DNA from: Pieris napi
Lineage: Eukaryota; Arthropoda; Insecta; Lepidoptera; Pieridae
Direction: 5' to 3'
DNA: 64,000 nt
Assembly: GCF_905475465.1 (NCBI RefSeq)
Contig: NC_062253.1
Location: 11,284,001-11,348,000, forward strand
The position numbers were made by a program, and so were the translations under genes. A model generated the notes under the pieces. The model saw nothing but the letters and a program-made list of their open reading frames with translations. It had not been told where the DNA came from and ran no database searches. Shown here piece after piece: positions 53,993-64,000 of this stretch; position 1 is the stretch's first letter; each line of letters starts with the position of its first letter.

Positions 53993-55993
53993 TCAGGCCT
54001 TTTCTGACTCTCTTTTTGCAATAGATAAAACACCTAACCTACCTAACTTAATAAGCATAGTTCCTATTGTAGTAAGACTAAGCATCATAGTTAAGGAACT
54101 CACCAGTGAACCCCAGAAATTTGGGTCAGTTCCAATATTTGCTGCTATATCAGCGAAACTTTCTGATTGTATACTCCTCATGCTGCTAATTTCTCCTCGG
54201 AAGATGTATTCAAAATCAAAATCTAAGGTTTGGTTAAGCTTTGGTATTTCAACTCTACAATTCTTGTTTGATGAAAGTTGCTTGGCTATGTAAGGTTCAT
54301 TGGAACATTGAAAGAATGGCACATCCCAGGTGCAGTTTGATATGTACTCCACTGCACCATCTGTAGTCATCTTATCTGAGGACATCACGGCAAAAGGCTT
54401 ATCTAAACATCCATCACAGGCAGATGTCATTATGATGTTGATTCTGCATTTTGCATCAATAACAACTAGTTCCTTAAGCTGCACACTTCCAAACGATATT
54501 GTTACTGTCCCTGTGACATCTTCGTTCCTACTCACCCAGTTCTCACTTTCAGACACCACAGTTCTGAAGTCATCCTTAGACAGTAAATATGGAGAGTTGG
54601 ATGTGAGCCTGTTTAATGCTGGCTCCTTAGTTGTGCATGACACTATGCAACCTGCTGTGGAACAGGGGAGGTGGACTTCACTAAATACAATACTCTGAGC
54701 AGTGTCAAGTGATATCTGTAAATCACCAATTATGTTCTCTTGAGGCATGTTTAGTGCACTAGCTACTACCCCATAATATTTCCCCTTGTATGATAACATG
54801 GTTGGACGAGAAGCTGGCCTTTCATATGTAAAGGTATTTATCACTAGTGGTATGTTCAAGGCAGTTGAAGGCATCATAGTCTCCATATTTACAAAAGGAG
54901 TGTTGCTGTTTAAGGTAACAACCTTCTTGATTCCTCTGTAAGTTGTTTCTATTTCCACAATCCACAGCTCAGAAGATTTAGCATAAACTAATCCACAGTT
55001 GCTGTAGTCAGGATTGACCTGCCATCTATACCATACACATCTCGATGTGTAATGGCAGTACACATCACAGCCCAATGAGTCTATTTGGCACCCATATCCA
55101 TGCGGCTCTTTTGTAACCCTACTCAGTGTGTTTAGTTCGTAATTAACAGTGCATCTATTTCCTTCCCAACATGCGCCACTGCCTTTGCAATTATACCACC
55201 TTGTTGTCGTTACATTATAAGAGCAAGTCTTGTATAGCTTGGTGTACCTTGAAATATGGGTCCCTTTTTTGATTCTGAGTTTTAGCATGTCTCCTTTAAT
55301 ATCATTGAAACATATTACCTGACCTTGTGTTATAGTGGTCATGTATGTGTCTATTGGCTGGCATTTATCTTTCACACATACTGTCCCTTTGCTAGAAAGA
55401 TACAAAACCTTATCACATGCATGTGTTAGTGTGCCTGACAGGCATACAATAAATAAACATGCAAGAAGGTACATATTAGCATCATGACCTGTGTAATAGA
55501 CACATCTCGACTGACTCGAGTTTGTTCTTGGCGGCAATTCTGGCAATGATGGTTTTGTTCTTGGCTTCAGTAAATTCTTTGGTTCATAATTCATGTTTGT
55601 TTCGCCTTCATTCCTTTCCTTGTAAATGATGTCTCCATACAATGGCTCATCACCGTTGACATCCTTTCTTAGTGCCAGTCTTGTGTCTATAATTTTGTTC
55701 ATTAGATCATTGTTTGGGACGCTAAATTCCCTGAACTTAACTTGATCATTCCTCCCAGTTATTTTGTTGTGCCTCTTTACTTGAAATGCTCTTCTTTTGT
55801 CTGATCTTGTCAGCAACCAAGCACCCACTTGTATAGATGTGGTGTAAAATGAGTTGTTGAAGCAGCATAAGAATGTTAATATAATGACAAGTGCCAGTAT
55901 TGCTGCAATGACCACTCCGAGAATATATGCTGTCCAATTGCTTCTACATTTAATAAACTGCTGGTTATACAGGCAGTATGATCCGCATGGCAT
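53993..55993 (-). CDS. Phlebovirus-type envelope ORF, array copy 5
   Basis: 666 codons. It is the most divergent copy: Thr188 (shared with copy 3), Lys233 instead of Asn, and Leu290 instead of Pro. The frame stays intact. Confidence 0.75.
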   Translation of the reverse strand: MPCGSYCLYNQQFIKCRSNWTAYILGVVIAAILALVIILTFLCCFNNSFYTTSIQVGAWLLTRSDKRRAFQVKRHNKITGRNDQVKFREFSVPNNDLMNKIIDTRLALRKDVNGDEPLYGDIIYKERNEGETNMNYEPKNLLKPRTKPSLPELPPRTNSSQSRCVYYTGHDANMYLLACLFIVCLSGTLTHACDKVLYLSSKGTVCVKDKCQPIDTYMTTITQGQVICFNDIKGDMLKLRIKKGTHISRYTKLYKTCSYNVTTTRWYNCKGSGACWEGNRCTVNYELNTLSRVTKEPHGYGCQIDSLGCDVYCHYTSRCVWYRWQVNPDYSNCGLVYAKSSELWIVEIETTYRGIKKVVTLNSNTPFVNMETMMPSTALNIPLVINTFTYERPASRPTMLSYKGKYYGVVASALNMPQENIIGDLQISLDTAQSIVFSEVHLPCSTAGCIVSCTTKEPALNRLTSNSPYLLSKDDFRTVVSESENWVSRNEDVTGTVTISFGSVQLKELVVIDAKCRINIIMTSACDGCLDKPFAVMSSDKMTTDGAVEYISNCTWDVPFFQCSNEPYIAKQLSSNKNCRVEIPKLNQTLDFDFEYIFRGEISSMRSIQSESFADIAANIGTDPNFWGSLVSSLTMMLSLTTIGTMLIKLGRLGVLSIAKRESEKA

Positions 55994-56101
55994 ACACTCA
56001 AATCTGGAGACAGTTAATCCATTTGTTTTGTTATCACAAGTCCATGTTATTAGCCCAAAATGGATTCCAGGTGATGTACATTCTGTCCATGGTGGGCGGT
56101 A

Positions 56102-56272
56102 TGTTTAAACATTTATAGTTCTATGTTCAACCAATAGATGTCGCCTGTGGTTCCTTGAATCGCGGTATCGTTATGATTCAAAAATAGTATAAGTATCTCA
56201 ATTGTTTTTTGTATTAAATCGTCTCAGCCTTGGGATTGGTGTTTTATTGATCATGGTCATTCGTAGCCGGAT
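56102..56272 (+). repeat. Pao 5' LTR (56102-56253) and primer site (56254-56272)
   Basis: The LTR reads TGTTTAAACATT...TTGATCA, 152 bp, and the primer site TGGTCATTCGTAGCCGGAT is of tRNA-Tyr type. This copy is also the end of the tandem array. The region 56273-56566 is the leader; a stretch AACTTAGAAAAAT recurs at about 56419 and 56551. Confidence 0.75.
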
Positions 56273-56818
56273 ACAGCAGTGATTGGAAACCCTAGTGTTA
56301 GTGTATAAAAAGTGTAAAATAAGTGATTGTGGTGTGTGTAAGTGTAAAGGTGACTAAAACTGTAAGTACTTTAAAACTTTGCCTAACAAATTTGAAGTCT
56401 AATAACTCTGGTAAAATAACTTAGAAAAATTAAGGCAAAAGTGGTGAACCACGGGGAATCCATGCCCGATTTTGCCTAAGTCGAAATTATTAGGTACACC
56501 AGACACTTAAAAAAATTTGCGATTTGGAACTTGGAAATTTTACAAGTGTAACTTAGAAAAATCACAATGGAATCACTTGTAAGAGTACAGAAAGATATTA
56601 ACAAAACATTAAAAAGGGCTTATACAAATTTTAAGAAAACACCAAAAGATAGAATTACTGGAAGTTATTTGGAAACCAGATTGGAACAATTAAGCCCCGT
56701 ATTCATGGTAAACATTTGTTTAGCAACAGTTGCTAAACATTGTTGGTGAGCGGCGAGAATGTTGCTAGCAACTATGTTTAAATCAATACAGGTTGTCCAC
56801 ACGCCAGTCTGCGTTAAA

Positions 56819-58641
56819 ATGTTGCCCGAGGAGGTAGTGTTGTTGTGTTCTCTGTATCAGATGTATAGAATCTCTAATAAAAAAAAGAGAAAAAGATGGT
56901 GGATTCGAAATTATCTTTTGCAAAGAGAAAATTTGATGAGTGACCTCAGAATGACAGATGGATCATTTTGTAACTTTACGAGAATGTCGAAAAGTGATTT
57001 CGAACATCTTCTAGAAATGATTGGTCCATCAATAGCCAAAAGGGAAACAAATATTCGTCAGCCAGTTTCACCTCAAACGAGGCTGGCTATTACATTACGG
57101 TATCTTGCAACTGGAGATTCATACAGTTCTCTTTCATACACATTCAGAGTATCAAAACAATTGATTAGCAAAATTATACCAGATGTATGTCAAGAACTAA
57201 TTAACTCACTAGCAGGATATGTCAAGGTACAAGAACACTATTTGTGTAATCAAGTATTTTATTAATTAAAAAACACAAAAAAAAAACAGTGTATGCTATT
57301 GCGTTGATTCATCACTGAGATAGTTAACTAAGTTTAGTATAGCCGAATCTTCTGTTTCGTCTCGTAATGCATCTAGTCTATTTGTTTCGTGTCTCTCAAT
57401 TTCCCTTATTTCAGTTTCCTGAACATTATTTGGTGTTGATGATGGATGAGAAGATGCCGTTTGATATCCATATGTATTATATCGTCCCATTTTTAATTCA
57501 TACAGTATATTATTAATATGGTACTTTGCCTGTGTCACGGCTTGGTCATCTTTAACACTTCTTAATTCAGCAGCAATATATTCACCATATATATCAAATG
57601 GATCCTTCTTCTCCCTTTCATCCATCTTTTTTTTAGCACTTTTCAAAACCTCTAATATTTCATTTGATTCATCTGTCTTATTTCTTTTCCTCGAAGATGT
57701 AGATGTTGTAGCATTCGGCCTTGGTGATTGAGATGGCTCTGACTCCATACCACTTTCAAGTGCATTGTTTTCATCTACCTGTAAATTATTATCTTATTAT
57801 ATATTTATTTATTTTTTAGGTTCCAAGTTCGGAACAAGAATGGAAACAAATAAGTCGTGAATTCGAAATACGATGGAATTTTCCACATTGCATTGGGGCC
57901 ATTGATGGGAAACACGTTATGATTGTGGCGCCAAATAATTCTGGAAGTGAATACTACAATTATAAAAATCAGTTCAGCATGGTACTTATGGCAATTGCAG
58001 ATGGCAATTACAACTTTATTTACGCAAATTATGGAGCTAAGGGTCGGTCGTCCGACAGTGGAATATTTCAAGAAACACCGTTTTATAATGCATTGTTAGA
58101 AAACTCACTTAAACTGCCACGGCCTGAACCAATAACACAAGGCGGAACAGAAATGCCGTATGTAATTGTAGGTGACAGTGCTTTCGCGCTAACGGAGAAC
58201 ATCATGAAACCATATCCTGGCATTCATGAACGTGGGAACAAAAAGCGTATATTCAATTACAGACTATCAAGAGCTAGGAGGATTATAGAAAATGTTTTTG
58301 GCATTTTATGTGTGGTGTTCCGTGTATTCACTAAACCTATTCCGTTAAAACCAGCCAATTGTGAACTCGTGGTAATTGCTTGTGTATATTTACATAACTT
58401 CTTAAGACGTAACTCAGTTTCCAGATCCATATATACACCTCCACAAACTTTTGATTTTGAAGACTCTGAAGGTAACCTATTAGAAGGTTCTTGGCGAAGG
58501 GAACTAAGTTCGTTTCCTATGATTGATTTGCAAAGACGGGGCAGGCCTGCATCACAATCAGCTCTTTGTATTAGAGAACAGTTTGCCGATTACTTTATAA
58601 CTCCAGAGGGAAGAGTTCCATGGCAAAATAATGTAGCGTAA
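56819..58641 (+). CDS. PIF/Harbinger DDE transposase (two exons)
   Basis: Exons 56819-57226 and 57820-58641 (GTCAAG|GTACAA and TTTTTAG|GTTCC), 409 aa. In-frame upstream ATGs at 56759 and 56774 fall in the terminal region; the one at 56819 (MLPEEVVLLCSLYQMYRISN) gives a usual length. Exon 1 has FTRMSKSDFEHLLEM and LAITLRYLATGDSYSSLSY. Exon 2 has FPHCIGAIDGKHVMI (first Asp), YVIVGDSAFALTENI (second Asp) and RARRIIENVFGIL (Glu). It lacks the first intron of the element-1 gene. Its intron (57227-57819) encloses an entire MADF exon on the other strand. Confidence 0.87.
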
Positions 58642-59038
58642 TTGTAATAATTTTACAGACAATAGTATAAAACAATTATATACAAAAACAACTTACTGTT
58701 TTATTCATAGTATCCGTTTCACCAGAAGTAGTTGCACCACATAACAAAAATTCCAATGGCTCGTAATAAATCCATTTACATTTTTCTATTGCGCCGCTGC
58801 CTGTAGTTTTTTTTGCCGACATCTTTTTTTTCTCTCTAGTAAATTGAGTACGCAGTACATGTATTTTAGTTTCTACGTCTTTTTTGGGTATATTTAGGAC
58901 TTGAGAAATTTCTTCGAATGCATCGTTCTTTTTGTTTCTATCTTTGTATTGTTTTATAGAACAATCCCATAATAATGGTTTTGATTGAAATAATTCTATT
59001 AATTGCATTATTTTATCATTGCTCCACACTACTGCCAT
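57296..59038 (-). CDS. Harbinger MADF-type DNA-binding protein (two exons)
   Basis: Exons 59038-58697 and 57778-57296 (minus-strand junctions AAAACA|GTAAGT and TTTACAG|GTAGAT), 274 aa. Exon 1 has the MADF pattern: MAVVWSNDKIMQLIELFQSK, LLWDCSIKQYKDRNKKNDAF, VETKIHVLRTQFTREKKKM, then KWIYYEPLEFL. Exon 2 is Ser-rich, then has DIYGEYIAAELRSVKD, similar in position to YAKLLAIKLREL of the element-1 protein. Its intron (58696-57779) encloses the main transposase exon on the opposite strand. Confidence 0.8.
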
Positions 59039-59465
59039 GTTTATAAACTGTTGCAAACTCGTCCACACACGTCAACAATTGTCGCTAAACTGATGTTTAC
59101 GCTTGTCGGGCGAGAGCTTGTCAACATGATGCTGTCAACTCTGCAACACGCAGTGTTGCCAGCAACATGTTGACAGCAACTCCGCAACACGTTGATTCAA
59201 CTTTGTTGCTCAACAAATGTTTCCCATGAATACGGGGCATTAGAAAAACAATGGTCAACATTTGAAGAGACACACAATAAATTAATATGTAACTATGGTG
59301 AGGAAGATTATGATGAATCGGAGTACAGCTTGAAAGATGTATATGGAGAGACGGAAGATTTATATAGTGAATACAAAATTGATATAAAGGAAAAACTTAC
59401 TAAATTTAAAAATAGCCCTATAGTTACGAGTGATGTAGTAAGCAACATTAACAGTGAAGTAAAAT

Positions 59466-62400
59466 TTACCTAGAATAACAATACCTACTTTTTCTGGCCA
59501 CTATTCACAATGGATCACGTTTCGTGACCTGTTTAAGTCATTGATACACAGCAACAAATCGTTGCAAGCAGTGCAAAAGTTGCATTACCTAAAAAATTAC
59601 CTGACCGGTGAAGCCGAGCAGTTACTACGACATTTGCCGGTTACAAGTGAAAATTATGAACTATGTTGGAGTATGTTAGAACAACGTTTTAATAATAAGA
59701 AATTTATTACAAATAGTATTTTAAAAAGATTTTTTTCTCAAAAGAATATTGTTTCCGAATCTTCAAATGCTGTTAAAGAATTACTAGACACCACAAATGA
59801 ATGTTTAAATGCATTGAAAAATATAGGAATAGTAACTGACAATTGGGATGTTATTGTTTTATATATTTTAAGTTCAAAATTAGATACTAAGTCTAGAGAG
59901 TTATGGGAAACTAAAATTTGTAATTTAACAGATGAATTGCCAACATTAAATCAGTTTTTTGAATTTTTAGAGCAAAGGTTTAGGTCACTTGAATTTTTAA
60001 TAAACAAACCAGTCAAAAGCACTCAATCTCATCATGTAACTTTTAAGGAAAAATCAAATTGTGTCTTTTGTTCAGATAGTACGCATAAAATAGGAAATTG
60101 TAAGAAATTTGCTAAGGGTAACCTTAAAACACGTCGTGAGTTTGTTCAAAGTTCCGCCTTATGCTTCAACTGTTTAGGTGCTAATCATTCGGTTGAGGCG
60201 TGTCGTTTGCCCACCAGGTGTAAGATTTGCAAACGAAAACACCATTCACTTTTGCATTACAACGCTAGTGTATCAACAGATAATGTATCAGCTAACAACC
60301 AATCACCAGAAGATATCAATGTTGTTGCAACGGCAACAACATCGAGACCAGAAGAGACCAACATTGAAAATATTACCACTTGTTTTACTAATACCAGAAA
60401 ACAAGTTCTATTGGCAACAGCCCTCGTAAGGGCCAACAATAATTCTGGATCAAGTATGACACTGCGAGCCTTATTAGATCAGGGCTCACAGGCTTCATTT
60501 ATTACGGAGTCTGCAGTCGACGGTAGTACCGCTAATAAAGGGCGAACTTCGGTGATACCCACGCAACCCCATGACGTCACATTGTGTTCCTTATCTAATT
60601 GTAATGCTTCCCGCACACCTACTACGGTGTTACTCGCTACCGCACGCGTTGTTGTTTTCGATACGCAAGGTAGGGAACACAACGTGCGCGCTTTATTGGA
60701 CAGTGCCTCGCAAAGTAATTTCGCCAGTCGCAGCTTATGCCAGCGGTTGGGTTTAGAGACAAACCAGAAACCCTCATGTTCAGTGGTTAAAGGGATTGGA
60801 GGCACTACTAAGCCAATTCTAAGTTCGGTTTCGGTGAAATTCTTCTCCCGCTTTGATCTCAGTGTGTGTTTTAGCATGGACTCCCTCGTAGTCGACAAGG
60901 TCACGGAGCGCTTGCCCACTGTGTCTGTGGATATTTCGTCGTTGATCAATTTTAATAATTTACCTTTAGCTGACGATACCTACGCTGCCCCTGGAGATAT
61001 TGATTTGTTGATTGGAGCATCAATCTTTCCTCACCTTCTCTTATCTCGTAAAGTTCAAGGTCAGTCTGATTGTCTCTCACCGGTCGCTTTAGAGACCGTG
61101 TTAGGTTATGTTATTGTCGGCTCTGCTCCTGCTCTAGTTGATAATCACGCGTCTGTCTCATATTGTTGTGCTACAGACCCGCTTGACGCTGCTGTACGTA
61201 AATTCTGGCAGATAGAAGAAGTAAGCGCCCCGCAACTATTGAGTCCAGATGATAAGGCGTGTGAAGATATCTATAGCAGCACGACTACCCGTGATACGGA
61301 TGGTCGATACATGGTCGCGCTTCCATTTAAAGGGGATGTATTTTCATTAGGTGATTCGTTTAAGAAATCTAAAAATTGCTTTCTTTGTTTAGAACGTAAA
61401 ATGCAGGCATCACCTAAATTAAAGGAGGCGTATGATAACGTGATTAGTGAATATTTAAATAAGGGTTATATTTCTCCCGCTCCTCTAGACACTGAAGAAA
61501 CTCGGAATTTACCCTCATATACAATACCTCACCATGGTATAATAAGAGAAGATAAACTTACTTCTAAATTACGCATCGTCCTGGACGGTAGTTCAAAGTC
61601 CAGTTCCCAAATCTCGCTTAATGACATTTTATATAATGGGCAAAATCTGCAAGGAAACTTATTTCATATTATTGTTAATTTTCGCTTATTTCGTATCGCT
61701 CTCTCCGCTGACATTCGTCAAATGTTTCTTTGCATTGGAGTTCGGCCATGTGACCGAAGGTTCCAACGCATTCTGTATCGCTTTTCGCCGCAAGAACCCT
61801 TGAAGGTTTATGAATTTAACCGCGTTTGTTTCGGACTGAAGTCTAGCCCGTTTCACGCTCTTCGTACCATAAAGCAACTAGTTTTGGATGAAGGTTCTTC
61901 TTATCCGCGAGCACAGCAAACAGTCAAGACTGGTTTGTATATGGACGATTTTGTCTACAGCATTGACAACGAAGATGAGGCTATTTCCACCGCTGCGGAA
62001 GTAATCGCTTTGATGAAAGCCGGACAATTTGATCTTGTTAAATGGACAAGCAATTCACAAAGAGTCTTGGATTCTATTACGCCGTCGCATCGTCTCTCTG
62101 CTGTAAAGGAGTTTGATGACTCTGATTCGCATAAGGTACTAGGACTATGCTGGTCACCCGCAACAGATAATTTTAGTCTTAAAATCTGTACAACCGCTGA
62201 ATCATGTACAAAGCGTACTATTCTGTCGTGTGTCGCTAGGATATGGGACGTCATGGGATTTGTTGCACCCGTGGTCTTATACGCAAAACTTCTCATAAAA
62301 CAACTTTGGTTGTGTGAATGTGATTGGGATGATATACCACCCGACCACATCATTCAACAGTGGTCCCGTTTTAAGGAGGAACTTCCTCTTCTTGGAAAAA

Positions 62401-63772
62401 TTAAAATTCCGCGACATGTTGGCATCGCGTCCGGTGATGTTTTAACCGTCGTGGGCTTCGCGGACGCAAGTGAAAGGGCCTACGGAGGAGTTGTGTACTT
62501 TCATGTAAGAGACAGTCAAGGTCTTCGCAAAAACTCATTTAGTCTGATAAGCGCTAAATCTAAAGTGTCACCTCGTAAGGTGGTTTCGCTAGCACGTCTC
62601 GAGCTTTGTGCAATATTAGTCCTAAGCAACTTAATTGCTAATGTAATTAATACTTGTAACAATAGCATTAATATAGATCGTGTTTTCGCATTCTCAGACT
62701 CGACTGTAGCTCTTTGTTGGGTGCATTCTTCGCCCCATCGTTGGGATACTTTCGTTGCTAATAGAGTCTCTAAGATTCAGAATGAATTTCCACCGCGAAC
62801 ATTTTATCACATCGCTGGCCATGAAAACCCCGCTGATTGTTTATCTCGTGGCCTTAGTCCCGCACAAATCATTGATCATCCGCTTTGGTTCTGCGGTCCT
62901 CAATGGATTCTATCAGATCCAAGTTTTTGGCCTGTTACGGATTTTAATCCATCTACTGTGTCTCAGCCTCCAGAAGTAAAGAAGCATGTAACTCTTTTCA
63001 CTGCTGAAGACTGTGAAAAGGTTGAGAAAAGTTTTTTAATTACGCTTGCAAATCGTTTTTCATCTTGGTCAAAGCTTTTACGCATTGTCGTTTATATCTG
63101 TCGTTTTGTTAAATTATTGCCTCGGCGTAGTACTATAATCGCAGCGGATTTAGATTACGCTGAGAATTTAATACTGAGTGACCTTCAACGGTCCCACTTC
63201 TTCAACGAAATCGCTAGCTTACGTACAGGCAAGCGATGTACCCCTGCTTTTCAGCGTCTCAAGCCATTCCTTCAGAACAAACTTCTTAGAGTCAGAGGAC
63301 GGTTGAGTAACGCTGATATAAAATTTGATAGTAAGCATCCACTCATACTTCCTCGGAAAGGTCATATTTTGAATCTTATAGTGGATTACTATCACAAATT
63401 GAATTGCCATGCAGGTCCGGAGCTATTGATGTCCATACTGCGTCAAAAATATTGGATTTTGTCCGCTCGAAATTTAATTCGAAGCCGGGTTCACAAATGT
63501 TTACCCTGTTTTCGACTCCGCGCTAAACCAAATTTTCCTGAAATGGTCGATCATCGCTCCTGCCGAGTTACACCAGTCGCTAAACCCTTCGTACATACTG
63601 GCACTGATTACGCGGGTCCCTTTAAAGTGAGTAGTTCGCGTGGACGCGGAATTCGCGCGTTCAAGGCATACGTATGTCTTTTTGTGTGCTTAACCACCCG
63701 CACTGTTCACATAGAAGTTGCAGGTGATTTAGCTTCCTTGGAGCTTTTAAGCGTTTTCTATCACGCCGTGGT
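59466..63772 (+). CDS. BEL/Pao gag C-terminus plus pol polyprotein
   Basis: The frame is open from about 59466 to a stop at 63815; homology leaves the frame near 63772. In order: gag (IPTFSGHYSQWITFRDLF, LTGEAEQLLRHLP); zinc knuckles CVFCSDSTHKIGNC (~60060), CFNCLGANHSVEAC (~60165) and CKICKRKHHSLLHY; protease start LRALLDQGSQASFITES (~60465); a second protease start VRALLDSASQSNFASRS (~60690); LIGASIFPHLL; RT with KLRIVLDGSSKSS (~61565), ADIRQMFLCIGV and catalytic TGLYMDDFVYS (~61930); RNase H GFADASERAYGG (~62455) and FSDSTVALCWVHSSP (~62690), HENPADCLSRGL; H2C2 domain HPLILPRKGHILNLIVDYYH with CLPC (~63340-63510); and integrase TGTDYAGPFKV (~63600). Confidence 0.88.
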
Positions 63773-64000
63773 CCCGTGGCTCGCGTGTACTCAGATAACG
63801 GCACTAATTACGTAGGCGCAAAGCGCACGCTTTCGGAGTTACACGACTTCTTAGTTTCAAAACACTTTAACTCTGAGTTTGGTCACGTATTAGCTGAAAC
63901 TCGCATTGATTGGTCATTAAATACTCCTGCTGCTAGTCATTTTGGTGGCAATTGGGAGACCAATATTAAAAGCCTTAAAGCTCATTTATACCGGGTGATA
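63772..64000 (+). pseudogene. Pao integrase core continued in shifted frame
   Basis: After a one-base shift near 63772 the reading continues VARVYSDNGTNYVGAKRTLS (second catalytic Asp), then SHFGGNWETNIKSLKAHLYR (Glu region) to the window edge. Its last residues differ from the HHLKQVIG start of the array integrase fragments, so those fragments come from a different Pao lineage or a diverged copy. Confidence 0.8.

Larger units (their letters stand above)
33979..56419. repeat. Five-copy head-to-tail tandem array, 3.85-kb unit
   Basis: Copies: 33979-37826, 37827-44866 (3848 plus a 3192-bp insertion), 44867-48714, 48715-52562, and 52563-56419. Each unit holds in order: a slice of jockey-like LINE RT (minus), a 100-bp inverted-repeat arm, a Pao integrase C-terminus (+), an envelope ORF (minus), the second inverted arm, a 152-bp LTR, a primer site, a short leader, and 15 bp of filler joining the next copy. 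Copy 1 flows on its left into the rest of the same LINE; copy 5 flows on its right into Pao gag. The ancestral locus therefore had one unit, and the array arose by local duplication rather than by repeated insertion. Confidence 0.92.
56693..59239. mobile_element. Autonomous-looking PIF/Harbinger element 2
   Basis: 2547 bp. Ends are (A/T)GCCCCGTATTCATGG, with a mismatch at the first base and at one internal base, flanked by TTA (56690-56692 and 59240-59242). It encodes a transposase (+) and a MADF-type protein (minus). Sequence and terminal repeats differ clearly from Harbinger element 1, so it is a separate family. The subterminal regions are rich in GTTGCT/AGCAAC and AACATG motifs (about 56730-56775 and 59110-59215). 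Confidence 0.92.
56567..59473 (+). pseudogene. Pao gag N-terminal part, split by Harbinger 2
   Basis: The ATG at 56567 gives MESLVRVQKDINKTLKRAYT, a helical gag start. It is broken after LETRLEQL by the Harbinger element and resumes in frame at 59243 with EKQWSTFEETHNKLICNYGE, then an acidic stretch. The frame ends in a stop at 59473, while the gag homology continues one frame over from about 59466. So one indel, or a programmed shift, lies at an A4-T3 run near 59461-59467. Confidence 0.75.
56102..64000 (+). mobile_element. BEL/Pao element 2 (5' LTR to integrase core), runs off right edge
   Basis: The LTR and leader of array copy 5 continue past the array end (56419) into an unbroken leader, gag (56567), protease, RT, RNase H and integrase. 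Gag is interrupted by Harbinger element 2 (56693-59239). Two frameshifts are seen (about 59465 and 63772). The 3' LTR is outside the window. Confidence 0.85.

Noticed and set aside
33979..56419. Array as five independent Pao insertions
   Set aside because: Copies share the same LINE slice and filler and have no target duplications; junctions fit local tandem duplication.
33979..56419. CRISPR-like or satellite array
   Set aside because: The unit is 3.85 kb with coding content and no short-repeat/spacer structure, in a eukaryotic context.
61955..62353. 132-codon minus-strand ORF in Pao pol
   Set aside because: A shadow of the RT/RNase H frame, which carries the catalytic motifs.

Overview
The window is eukaryotic and almost certainly from an insect. 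It is AT-rich, has spliced genes, and is built nearly entirely from nested transposable elements: RTE-, I- and jockey-type LINEs, BEL/Pao and Ty3/gypsy LTR elements, PIF/Harbinger and mariner DNA transposons, a Helitron and a tRNA-derived SINE. There is also one non-retroviral viral fossil. I recognise no conventional host gene. All family calls come from motifs read by eye, and no database search was run.

Layout. 1-3118: a well-preserved RTE LINE on the minus strand, running off the left edge. 3119-7147: a 5'-truncated I-clade LINE (+) with a poly(A) tail and a mariner derivative inside its 3' UTR. 7148-9160: unassigned. 9165-11524: LINE and transposon debris with a repeated GC-rich motif. 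11906-13090: a decayed L-polymerase-like viral insert. 13103-16192: deleted LINEs and a SINE. 16442-23190: a Pao integrase fragment and two RTE copies, one split by a Helitron. 23399-31722: an old BEL/Pao element (minus), split by a younger Ty3/gypsy element at 25133-30203, which itself carries a Harbinger derivative. 32873-34654: a jockey-like LINE (minus).

33979-56419 is a five-copy tandem array of a 3.85-kb unit. Each unit holds a slice of the LINE reverse transcriptase, the C-terminus of a Pao integrase (+), a 666-codon phlebovirus-type envelope ORF on the opposite strand, and a 152-bp Pao LTR with primer-binding site and leader. Copies are nearly identical. Copy 2 carries an intact-looking 3.2-kb PIF/Harbinger element. 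Copy 5 runs directly into gag-pol of a Pao element (56102-64000, continuing off the right edge) whose gag is split by a second Harbinger.

The strongest observations are these. (1) Both autonomous-looking Harbinger elements have transposase and MADF-protein genes on opposite strands that interlock: the last exon of each lies inside an intron of the other. (2) The envelope-bearing array has junction filler DNA and inverted repeats. (3) The RTE LINE has ORF1 and ORF2 in one frame, separated by a single TAG. (4) The Pao polyprotein looks chimeric, with a doubled protease start.
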